Positions 1 through 7,406 of a DNA stretch of 12,343 bases are shown piece after piece. This DNA is from Stephanodiscus triporus (Eukaryota; Bacillariophyta; Thalassiosirophyceae; Thalassiosirales; Thalassiosiraceae), in NCBI GenBank assembly GCA_036939755.1, contig JALLAZ010000741.1:1-12343 (forward strand). Direction: 5' to 3'. The notes beneath the pieces are model-generated. The model searched no databases. It was not told the origin of the DNA and saw nothing but the letters and a program-made list of their open reading frames with translations. Both the position numbers and the translations under genes were made by a program. Position 1 is the first letter of the stretch; every line of letters begins with the position of its first letter.

Positions 1-385
1 GGGTTTGTGTTTTGTGTCACGTGGCCAAGGGAGCAAAGGAGGGCAGCAGTAGGAACTAAACGTAGGACCTAAGTACAAAATCAGGGGATGCGCCAAAAAA
101 ACACAAAAAAAACAATGACGTGGGAATAGTACCACTACCAAATTAGACCTAACTACCTATGACGGGCGAGAATTTCTGTCGTTTCCGGAGGGCGAGGCTG
201 CGTGTCATACACGGTATTGACATTCAGCAAAAAGGGTGCGCAAGAGCAAAATGATCATTTTTTCTAATGGGGATCATCTTCGTATCTCTAAAATCTGTAC
301 TAAAATCAAAAAAAGTTATCGGCGTTCCGTTCCACTTTTTGACATCTCTAGATACGTACAATAATATCAGTAGTGACGGGACTCG

Positions 386-394
386 ATGAGTCAT
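386..394. promoter_or_regulatory. Candidate bZIP (AP-1/GCN4-type) palindrome
   Basis: The 9-mer ATGAGTCAT is a perfect palindrome around a central G and matches the classical AP-1/GCN4 bZIP site. It lies 211 bp before the RPN2 ATG. bZIP factors are abundant in algae, but use of this site is inference only. A yeast-type proteasome element (GGTGGCAAA) was not found upstream. Confidence 0.3.
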
Positions 395-454
395 GAATCC
401 ATCGCTTTCTCTTAGAATCCAAAGCCAGAGACAGCCGGCCGACGTGTAACAACC

Positions 455-481
455 ATGAAGGCCGCGACAACTCATCAATAG
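455..481 (+). other. Candidate 8-codon upstream ORF in RPN2 leader
   Basis: An ATG with A at -3 (aaccATGaag) opens an 8-codon frame (MKAATTHQ) that ends in TAG at 479-481. This is 123 nt before the RPN2 ATG and in the same frame, so the TAG separates the two. If the transcript starts upstream of 455, the uORF could lower initiation at RPN2 and require reinitiation. If transcription starts downstream, it has no meaning. No leader mapping is available. Confidence 0.25.
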
Positions 482-604
482 AGAGAGCAAGTAGTAAAGG
501 AGTGTAACTATCCCCCTCCCCACGTGCTCGACATCGACCGTTTTCCCACAATTCCAGCATATTACCACACAGCCAGGCAATCCCTCCCCCCCTCCCGGAC
601 CATA

Positions 605-1821
605 ATGACCACCCTGGCGATGCCCCTGTCGGCCATGACGTGCGACGTTTCCAGCGCGAAGAACAACGACGACGACGACGACGTGTCCACGCCCATCGCC
701 ACGGCGTCCGGACTCCTCTCCCTTCTCTCCGAGCCAGATCCCTCCCTCGTACGCCACGCGTTGACGAGGCTCCTGTCCGTGGTCGACACCCTGTGGCACG
801 AGGTCGCCGAGGTCTTGCCGTACCTCGAGGCCATCGCCGAGGAAGGAGGCGGGGGGGGGGGCGCCGCGCCCGCCGCCGCCGCCGCCGAAGGCGACGACGA
901 CGACGACGCCGTCATGGACGACGACCTCCGGCCCGCCGCCGCCTCCGCAACGTCGTACGACGAGTCCACCCGTAGGACCGCCGCGGCCCTCGCATCCCGC
1001 GTCTTCTTCCACCTCGAGGAGCCCCGACAGGCCCTCCGACTCGCGCTCGAGAGCGGCGACGAGCACTTCGACGTGCTGAGGCCCAACGACGGCGATCGTC
1101 CGTACGTCGAGCGCCTCGTCAACGCCGCGATCGAGGAGTACGTTTCGAGGAAGCGGATGGAGTTCGACGGTGAGGGGGAGGACGACGACGACGACGACGG
1201 CCGTGCCGTCGCGGCGACTTCGGCGAAGAGGGGGACGAGGGAGGGGAAGGAGGACGACGACGGCGACGACGAGGAGGAGCTCGACATGTCCAAGCTCGCG
1301 AAGGTCGTGCAGCTCATGTTCCAACGGTGCTATCGCGACGGATCCTACGGACACGCGCTCGGGGTGGCATTCGAGAGCCGGGAATGCGGCCGGGTCGAGG
1401 AGATACTCGACGAGCTGTCCTCGGGCAGGTCGGGGATGGACGCCCTCGCGGTCGTCGACGTGCTCGGTAGGGCGATGACGAGCGCGCACGACCTCATCCC
1501 GTCCAAGGCCTTCCGATCGAGGGCGCTCTCTTCGATAGCCGATTCCCTCGACGCGGTCTTCCGCGGGGCGGCGGTCGGGGGGGGGGCGAGCGCAGTCGCG
1601 AGGAGGAACGCGGCGTGCGCGCTGGCGCTGTGCCGTCAGCTACTGGACGACGCCGTCGCCGTGGGGGGGATCGTGACTCGCCTGATCGACGACGGGGACG
1701 ATTCGGCGCTGTTGGGGCTGCAGCTTTGCTTCGACGTCGTGGATTCCGGCGATCAGGCCTTCGTGGCCCAGGTTGCGTCGTGCCTGCCGGAGCGAGGCGG
1801 GTCGTCGGCGTCGGCGTCTCC

Positions 1822-1854
<33 letters not shown>

Positions 1855-4345
1855 CGCCGTCGACGTGGTGATCGACGGTTCGACCGCCGCGGGGGGGGAC
1901 GAGAGGGAGGTGGAGGTTGACTCCGACGGGAACGCCGCGGTCCCCCCCGGCATCGCCGACGAGCGCGGGGTGGAGGTGGAGACCAGGAGGGGTGGGGAGG
2001 CGGCGGTGGAGACCACCGTCCGATCAGACGCGACGTGGGCGCACTTCGCGAACGCACGGCGCGTCCTAACCGGTGGATTCACTTCGGAGCTGTCCCTCTC
2101 CTTCCTCTTCAAGAATTCGAACGCCGATCCGATGATCATGTCCAATCTCAAGAGGGCGCTGGAGGAGCGCATCATGAGCCGCAGTTCGGTGTTGCACAAT
2201 TGCGCGGTGACCGCCCACGGGTACCTGAACGCCGGGACGACGAACGACGATTTCTTGAGGGACAATTTGGATTGGATGAAGAAGGCGAGCAATTGGTGAG
2301 TTCTTTTTCAATGGTCGCGTGCGGTCGTTCGTTCGCTTTACCATATACTCCTTCGAATCTTCCTCCCTTATGTCCTCTCGTTTCTTCTCGCTTCTCGTTC
2401 GACACCTAAAACACGACACAGGGCCAAATTCTCTGCCACCGCCTCCATGGGCGTCATCCACGCCGGCCACACCACTGAGGCGATGACGCTGCTCGAGCCC
2501 TACCTCCCCCCCTCGGCACCCGCAAACGATCCCGACGCGGCCGCTCCCACAGTCAGTTCCACGGGTGGATACGCCGAGGGCGGATCGCTCTACGCCTTGG
2601 GCCTCATCCACGGCAGTCACGCCGGATCCTCGACCTCCAAGAGGTTGGAGGCCAGTCAGTTCCTTCGCAATCACCTGCGGAACTCCCATGCCAACGAGGT
2701 CATCTCTCACGGCGCCGCGCTGGGAGTGGGGTTGACGAGCTTCGGCTCAGGAGATTTGGACGTCGTGAACGAGCTCAAGGAACTGCTGTACACCGATTCG
2801 GCCGTGGCGGGCGAGGCCGCGAGCATCGCCCTGGGCATGGTCCTCGTCGGTAGCGGCGCGGGGAACCCATCGTCGTCCTCGTCGGGCGACGAAGAGCTGG
2901 GAGAGATCGTCGCCGAGTTGCGCAATTACTCCCGCGAGACTCATCACGAGAAGATCATCCGGGGCATCGCCATGTGCCTCGCCCTTGTCAACTTCGGGCA
3001 GGAGGAGAATGCAGATGCCACCATCGAGGAGATGCGTTCTGATCGCGATCCCATCATCCGGTACGGCGCGATGTACGGCCTGGCGCTGGCGTACTGCGGC
3101 ACTGGCTCGAACAAGGCTATACGCATCCTCCTACACACTGCCGTGAGCGACGTGAGCGACGACGTCAGGATGGCGAGTGTTATCGGGTTGGCGTTGGTGC
3201 TGCACAAGACTCCCAAGCGAGTACCCGAATTGGTTCGTCTCCTGCTGGAGAGCTTCAACCCCCACGTCCGATACGCGAGCTGTATGGCCGTGGGCATCGC
3301 CATGGCGGGCTCGGGGGATACAGAAAGCGTGGCGCTGTTGGAGCCCATGCTCACCGACATGGCTGATCATGTGAGGCAGGGCGCGCTCTTGGGAACGGCA
3401 ATGATCTATATGCAGCAGAGCGATACCTGCAACCATCGCAAGATTAAGACGTTCCGTGACAAGCTGGCATCGCTGATCAGCGACAAACATCAAACCACGC
3501 TAACGAAGATGGGCGCCATCCTCTCTACGGGTCTCCTCGACGTCGGCGGTCGAAACTGCGCCCTATCGCTCAGCTCGCGGAACGGCTTCACGAAGATGAC
3601 GAGTGCCGCGGGCCTCGTTCTCTGGCTCCAACACTGGCATTGGTACCCCCTCATGCACATGCTGAGCCTCGCTGTCACTCCCACGGTCACCGTAGGCCTG
3701 AATAAGGATTTTAAGTATCCCAAAAAATTTGAGATTGTTTGCAACTCCAAGCCAAGCGCGTTTGCATACCCCAAGAAGCTGGAAGAGAAGAAGGAGGAGA
3801 AGAAGAAGCGGGTGGAGACCGTTGCCCTATCAACTACAGCGAAGAATAATGCCCGAATAGCGAGGAAGCGCGCCAAGGAGGATGCTGAGTCAGGTGAAGT
3901 TGGCGAGGGGGGCATGGAAGTGGACAAGAAGGAGGAGGAGTCAACGGAAGAGGGTAAGGACAAGGCCGAGAGCATGGACGTGGACGGTGACGATGCTGAC
4001 AAGGCTGTGGCATCGGAGGAAAACAAACCCAAGAAGAAGCGTGATCCGGAACCGACCCATTTCTTCGTCTCCAACCCCGCCCGCATCACGACGGCTCAGG
4101 CGAACTCGTGCGCCTTCAACCTTAGCCAGCGCTACCGTCCCATCCGGCCAGAGGAGAAGCCCTACGGTGTCATCATGCTCACGGATTCGACACCTGGTGA
4201 AGAGGAGGATGTGGGTGCGGTGAAGACTCCTGCCCAGGAGGATGAGGCTGATCCTCCGGAACCATTCGAATGGACTCCCCCGGGACATCCTGACCATCCT
4301 GATACTGCAGTGGATGAAGAGGGCACCGCTGCTGCCGACGAGTGA
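605..4345 (+). CDS. RPN2: 26S proteasome non-ATPase regulatory subunit 1 (Rpn2/PSMD1), two exons
   Basis: Rpn2 is the large scaffold of the 19S base; it binds Rpn13 and helps position incoming substrates in cytosolic and nuclear proteasomes. The CDS is join(605..2295, 2422..4345), 1204 aa. The ATG at 605 (ataATGacc) is the first in frame; the GTG at 524 is unlikely in a eukaryote. Residues 33-80 and 116-260 match the Rpn2 N-terminal helical domain, and residues 475-572 match the strongly conserved FLRDNLDWMKKASNWAKF region. Proteasome/cyclosome repeats run from about 612 to 930 (for example EGGSLYALGLIHG, SHGAALGVGL, VRYASCMAVGIAMAGSG). Then come HWHWYPLMHMLSLA, GLNKDFKYPK and KPSAFAYPKKLE, a basic/acidic linker with an NLS-like KPKKKR, and the C-terminal beta domain. 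The Rpn13-docking core PPEPFEW is at 1175-1181. The protein is about 250 residues longer than human or yeast Rpn2, mostly from low-complexity inserts at 20-26, 79-115, 186-228 and 397-474. Confidence 0.97.
839..925 (+). repeat. Gly/Ala/Asp low-complexity insert in RPN2
   Basis: Residues 79-107 of Rpn2 are encoded by an 11-G homopolymer (851-861), a GCC run and a GAC run (repeated Asp codons). It sits where the N-terminal helical domain of other Rpn2 proteins has a short loop. Runs of one codon and the G homopolymer suggest replication slippage, and they are also likely places for sequencing errors. Confidence 0.8.
1160..1288 (+). repeat. Acidic low-complexity insert in RPN2
   Basis: Residues 186-228 are dominated by Glu/Asp (six consecutive GAC codons at 1181-1198 and another cluster at 1252-1283), with a short basic island (AKRGTREGK) between. 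It falls just before the conserved MFQRC segment, in a naturally variable linker of Rpn2. Confidence 0.75.
1793..2026 (+). repeat. Ser/Gly/Asp/Thr disordered insert in RPN2
   Basis: Residues 397-474 include GGC and GAC codon runs (1822-1852) and several G tracts. The segment replaces the Ser/Thr-rich disordered loop found at the same place in animal Rpn2, before the conserved SLSFLFKN segment. The reading frame stays open throughout, so the expansion is tolerated as coding. Confidence 0.75.
2296..2421 (+). other. RPN2 intron (GT-AG, phase 2)
   Basis: The 126-nt intron runs from GTGAGT to the acceptor acacgacacAG. The first frame meets an in-frame TGA at the donor. Joining base 2295 to base 2422 restores the Trp codon of the conserved ASNW/AKFSATAS motif and brings the downstream frame into register. 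The interior is T/C-rich. It is the only intron found in the gene. Confidence 0.93.
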
Positions 4346-4611
4346 TATGCCAAACGAATTTGAGAAGAGAATTCTCTTTTGTAAGAATTAAGTGTGGACC
4401 AATCTAATTCACACCGATAAAGCATTGCTAATATTTCCATTTTTAGTTCTAGTTCGGGCATCATTTAGTATCTAACACATGTCGCCTCCAATGTTGGTCG
4501 CCGCCGCCGCTTCCGCAGCAAGCATGTGTGCAAAGTCAGGATGTGGTTATGGTTCAAAGCACATAAGATGGCATTCCAACCATCGATGCTTCACCATATC
4601 AGTTGGTCATT
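4346..4611. other. Convergent 3' spacer between RPN2 and amidase
   Basis: This 266-bp spacer contains the 3' ends of two converging genes. A 14-bp perfect palindrome AAGAGAATTCTCTT (4365-4378) begins 20 nt after the RPN2 stop. GATAAA (4416-4421) is a possible weak poly(A) signal; no AATAAA was seen. The 11-mer TCTAACACATG occurs at 4471-4481 and again at 4611-4621, where it overlaps the amidase stop codon. Confidence 0.5.
4365..4378. repeat. 14-bp palindrome downstream of RPN2
   Basis: AAGAGAATTCTCTT is a perfect palindrome that could form a short 3'-UTR hairpin in RPN2 mRNA. A bacterial-type terminator reading is not appropriate for nuclear DNA. Confidence 0.4.
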
Positions 4612-6168
4612 CTAACACATGGAGAGTAGAGCATCATTATTTTCAGAAGGCTTGACATGTGACGGCCAATCAACAATTCTGTGGTAGGCTTGTGCCAGCA
4701 GCAATGTTTTGGCATCGTCTCCACGTCGAGCGAACAGTTGAATGCCCATGGGTAAACTATTTTTTCCAAACCCTGCTGGGATGGTAGAACAGGGCAGCCC
4801 ACCAAGTGTCACGGGGACACAAACTTGCATCCATCGGTGGTATGTGTCCATAGGCGCCCCACCAACCTCTTTCGGCCACCTCCAATCTTTAGGGAAAGGA
4901 AATAACTGAGCGCTGGGCAACGCAAGAACATCATACATACCAAAGAGGGCGTGAAGACGCTCATTATACTCGTCGCATGTCAGTTTTGCCTCCATAAGCT
5001 CCTGATCAGATACCTGCAGACCTTGCCTGAGTTCCCATTGTAGCTCCTCCTTAATGGGAGACTTAGGGCCCCCCAATAGAATATCTATGTCGGAGGACTG
5101 CGAGAAGATAGCAGCTACCGTGCTAAATCGTATACGATTCCAACTATTCCAGAGTTGTTCTAGCGGAAATATTTCTTCCGTAACATCATCGACAACAACA
5201 CCTCTTTCTTCCAATTGACCGAGTGCGGTACGACAAATATCAAGTACCCCTTCTTCAAATGGCAGCTGGCGACCCCAATCTCCCAACCATCCTATTCGAA
5301 ATGTTTCTAGACTCAATTCGTTATCCAAAACAAGACTAGCATCAAAGTTACTCCCCGCCATAGTTTCCAACAGCATGGCGCAGTCCATTGGAGTCCTAGC
5401 CATTGGACCTGCCGTAGATGTCGGGAAAGGCAACGGGTTTTTCTTGTATGTCGGTGCGCCGCGAATCATGCCGGCAGTCGGACGATGGCTGTAAATATTA
5501 TTCCATCCGGCTGGGTTTCTCAAGGATCCCATCATGTCGGACCCATCCACAACGCAGAGCATGCGAGAGGCTACAGCTACCCCCGCTCCGCCACTGCTTC
5601 CACCAGCACTCTTTGTCAAATTGAAGGGGTTCAGCGTAGTTCCCCAGCGCTCATTGAAGGTGTGCGATCCCAAACCATTCTCGGGTGAGTTTGTTTTCCC
5701 GATTACGATGGCTCCCGCCTGGACCATATTCTCCACATGAAAATCGTTGAAAATGGGCACGAAGTTCTTGGAAAGCCGGCTGCCTCCCATCGTAGTGGGA
5801 ATCCCTTCGGCATTAGATGTATCTTTGATCGCTGTAGGGATGCCGTGGAGCCAGCCTCGACGTTCATTCTGGTCCGCACCACGAGCCTCTTGCATGAGAT
5901 CGTTTCTATCTCGAAGAAGAATGATAGCATTGCACTGAGGATTGACATCATCGATTCGATCCAATGTGAACTTCATCAATGCCTCACAGGAAATTTTCTT
6001 TGATTCGATGGCCCGAGAAAGCGAAATCGCGTCGAGGTTCAAAATACCGTCCATGACACTCCTTCTTGATGACGCGAAGCACTCATTGAGGTTGTTTCGC
6101 GCCACAGCGACGTCGATCAAAACCCCTACCAAAATAATTGCCCCCCGAATGAATAGTAACTGTTGCAT
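4612..6168 (-). CDS. Amidase-signature family hydrolase with N-terminal signal peptide
   Basis: A 518-aa protein from the ATG at 6168 (an upstream GTG at 6228 is not credible here) to TAG at 4612. It is a serine hydrolase of the amidase-signature fold, cleaving amide bonds; the substrate is unknown. The Lys-Ser-Ser triad is intact: K115 in PTAIKDTSNAEG, the bridging S191 in SAGGSSGGAGVA, and the nucleophile S215 in DMMGSLRNPAGWNN, exactly 24 residues after S191 as in fatty acid amide hydrolase. The DGSDMMGSLRNPAGWNN block resembles bacterial amidases and cyclic-dimer hydrolases more than GatA. The N-terminus (MQQLLFIRGAIILVGVLIDVAVA/R) is a hydrophobic signal peptide or anchor, so the enzyme probably enters the ER; no ASAF-type plastid motif is seen. 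The gene is intronless. The C-terminal block (GLPCSTIPAGFGKNSLPMGIQLFARRGDD) is normal, so it looks complete and functional. Confidence 0.93.
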   Translation of the reverse strand: MQQLLFIRGAIILVGVLIDVAVARNNLNECFASSRRSVMDGILNLDAISLSRAIESKKISCEALMKFTLDRIDDVNPQCNAIILLRDRNDLMQEARGADQNERRGWLHGIPTAIKDTSNAEGIPTTMGGSRLSKNFVPIFNDFHVENMVQAGAIVIGKTNSPENGLGSHTFNERWGTTLNPFNLTKSAGGSSGGAGVAVASRMLCVVDGSDMMGSLRNPAGWNNIYSHRPTAGMIRGAPTYKKNPLPFPTSTAGPMARTPMDCAMLLETMAGSNFDASLVLDNELSLETFRIGWLGDWGRQLPFEEGVLDICRTALGQLEERGVVVDDVTEEIFPLEQLWNSWNRIRFSTVAAIFSQSSDIDILLGGPKSPIKEELQWELRQGLQVSDQELMEAKLTCDEYNERLHALFGMYDVLALPSAQLFPFPKDWRWPKEVGGAPMDTYHRWMQVCVPVTLGGLPCSTIPAGFGKNSLPMGIQLFARRGDDAKTLLLAQAYHRIVDWPSHVKPSENNDALLSMC

Positions 6169-6232
6169 TGGCCCGGCGAACCGATTCGATGGCTCGAGAA
6201 TGATGTCGTAGAGTACTCTACTCACCACCGTA

Positions 6233-6252
6233 CCAAGACCGCAGGGTCTTGG
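6233..6252. promoter_or_regulatory. 8-bp-arm hairpin/palindrome upstream of amidase
   Basis: CCAAGACC (6233-6240) and GGTCTTGG (6245-6252) are perfect inverted arms around the tetramer GCAG, 64-84 bp before the amidase ATG. It could be a dimeric transcription-factor site or a leader hairpin; nothing in the sequence decides between these. Confidence 0.4.
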
Positions 6253-6254
6253 AG

Positions 6255-6260
6255 TATATA
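6255..6260 (-). promoter_or_regulatory. TATA-like element of amidase promoter
   Basis: TATATA lies 87-92 bp upstream of the amidase ATG, just outside the hairpin at 6233-6252 and 16 bp from the MITE-like insertion at 6277. Its position is compatible with a core promoter, but the element is short and untested. Confidence 0.3.
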
Positions 6261-6276
6261 GGGGTAAGATCGCTTA

Positions 6277-6643
6277 CTAGTGTGTCCCAGATTTTCATAT
6301 CTGCGAGCTCACTTGCTGCGAGTCTGCGACTTTTCACTCTTCCTCACTCGCAGACTCGCAGACTCGCAGATTTGCACTTTCATGCAGAATTGTGTCCCAG
6401 AGTGACGTAGAGGACATCCTGCGACTTGTACATATCTATGATAGGTACTACGTACTTTTACCTACCGGCGGGAGGCTTCTACGGGAAGATTTGTACCAGG
6501 CCTACGAGCTGCAAGTTCGACCTCAAAAATCTGTGAATTGCTCGCAGATGACAAAAAGAACTTCCTGCAACCTGATCCCGCCAAAAGCAGAAGTCGCAGA
6601 CTCACAGCAAATGAGCTTGCAGATATGAAAATCTGGGACACTC
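6277..6643. mobile_element. MITE-like element with 54-bp terminal inverted repeats
   Basis: Arms at 6279-6332 and 6591-6644 are inverted copies matching at 50 of 54 positions. They share the segments GTGTCCCAGATTTTCATATC, TTGCTG and GAGTCTGCGACTT. TTA occurs directly outside both ends (6274-6276 and 6644-6646), a candidate 3-bp target duplication of the PIF/Harbinger type. The 367-bp body has no credible gene; a 78-codon frame at 6392-6628 is incidental. The interior contains a CAGACTCG tandem (6350-6369) and a second copy of GTGTCCCAG at 6391-6399. It is a non-autonomous DNA element placed within about 110 bp of the amidase start. The exact ends are uncertain by 1-2 bp. Confidence 0.85.
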
Positions 6644-6804
6644 TTAATACGCAGCACTTTAGCGCCACGACGACATGGTTTTCTTGTGCATGATGTATCT
6701 ATCTAAAATAACTCTAAATTAATTAAGTATGTAGAGTAAGTCTACGTAGGAATAAAAAATTTTTTGAGACATGCCCCCCCAAGGCAACACAACCATCCAC
6801 AACC

Positions 6805-6900
6805 ATGGCCGGCGCCGGCGGAAATGGTCCCCTAGGTAGAGCCTCTCAGGATGCCCTACAATACATCCCGCTCCAACTCGACATATTGATCGCGGGGTAG
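6805..6900 (+). CDS. Possible 31-aa ORF or orphan first exon in a GC-rich island
   Basis: ATG in a strong context (caaccATGgcc) opens 31 codons, starting MAGAGGNGPLGRASQDALQY, in a segment much more GC-rich than its flanks. The TAG stop overlaps a possible splice donor (G/GTAGTT at 6897), so it could be a first exon whose continuation I cannot find, a relic, or chance. No family is recognised. Confidence 0.2.
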   Translation: MAGAGGNGPLGRASQDALQYIPLQLDILIAG

Positions 6901-7230
6901 TTGTTAGTAGTGAATTTTGTTAGTGAATTTATACTAGATGGGGTGCACATACTATTACACGCGCACCAACCAAGAGAGACCATAGGCAACCCACACATTG
7001 TTGGAATCATTTTTTAAAGAGGAAAATAACCATGGCATTCGAACCACTTACTAACGTAGGATTAAGTTCAAAACAGGAAGATCAATCATATGCAGGGATA
7101 AATTTTCTCATAAAAATATGTTGCTGCATAGCTATGTCACTGCGTATTATACGGTATGGTATGCTGAGCCACACATAAGCTCTTTATTATCTTGAGTAGT
7201 AAGAGTACCATAACACGCAGCCTTGTTTCA

Positions 7231-7246
7231 GGGTGTCCGGACACCC
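7231..7246. repeat. 16-bp perfect palindrome
   Basis: GGGTGTCCGGACACCC is perfectly self-complementary with no spacer, in otherwise AT-rich DNA. No gene lies within several hundred bases, so it is more likely a transposon end or relic than an operator. Confidence 0.4.
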
Positions 7247-7406
7247 AAATTAAAATTTAGACTAGAAGAAATATTTACTCATATCATGTCCGGATCCTTT
7301 CGACAGTCATCATTGTATTAATTCGTACATAGAAAATCCTGTTTTTGCAAAAGCTGTACTGATTTGAATTCGGTACTGTTGGTCAAGAGAGGAATCTATT
7401 TGGTAT

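Larger units (their letters stand above)
1..604 (+). promoter_or_regulatory. Upstream region of RPN2
   Basis: No gene is supported here; long minus-strand frames running in from RPN2 are shadows of its Asp-rich codons. The segment should hold the RPN2 promoter and 5' leader. Visible elements are two G-box cores CACGTG (19-24 and 521-526), a TGACGTGG bZIP-like word at 115-122, a 9-bp palindrome ATGAGTCAT at 386-394, and a short upstream reading frame at 455-481. The stretch just before the start codon (508-604) is pyrimidine-rich, with C runs, as is common near transcription starts. No clear TATA box was found. The first bases (4-16) are a TTTGTGTTTTGTG tract resembling the CACAAACACAAA tract at 12215-12226 read on the other strand. 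The start site is unknown, so the promoter/leader split cannot be placed. Confidence 0.5.
6645..7406. other. AT-rich intergenic stretch, no supported gene
   Basis: There is no long reading frame here. It contains a GC-rich island with a 31-codon ORF (6805-6900), a short imperfect tandem of GTTAGTGAATTT (6905-6930), two CGTAGGA motifs (6745-6751 and 7055-7061) and a 16-bp palindrome at 7231-7246. Everything else is AT-rich and featureless to my eye. Confidence 0.6.

Noticed and set aside
524..604. Extended RPN2 N-terminus from a GTG at 524
   Set aside because: Near-cognate GTG starts are rare in nuclear genes; the ATG at 605 has a good context, and the extra 27 residues have no Rpn2 counterpart.
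562..1317. 251-codon Ser-rich minus-strand frame
   Set aside because: Another shadow of the Asp runs (GAC read antisense as TCG/CGT/GTC); no domain.
224..1489. 421-codon minus-strand frame opposite RPN2 exon 1
   Set aside because: It is the antisense of GAC, GCC and GGC codon runs, giving Val/Gly-rich nonsense; the sense strand carries a conserved Rpn2.
1494..2057. Arg/Pro-rich minus-strand frame of 187 codons
   Set aside because: Composition follows entirely from GC-rich exon 1 in the opposite strand; conserved Rpn2 text is on the plus strand.
6169..6228. Extended amidase N-terminus from a GTG at 6228
   Set aside because: The first ATG is at 6168 and gives a proper signal peptide at the very N-terminus; the 20 extra residues would bury it.
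6392..6628. 78-codon frame inside the MITE
   Set aside because: It lies between and into the inverted arms, has no recognisable domain, and its ends are set by the repeat sequence.
7030..7050. Minus-strand GGTTCGAATG, another tRNA T-arm look-alike
   Set aside because: The base after the TTCGAAT loop is G rather than the required C, and no upstream A box or cloverleaf can be drawn.
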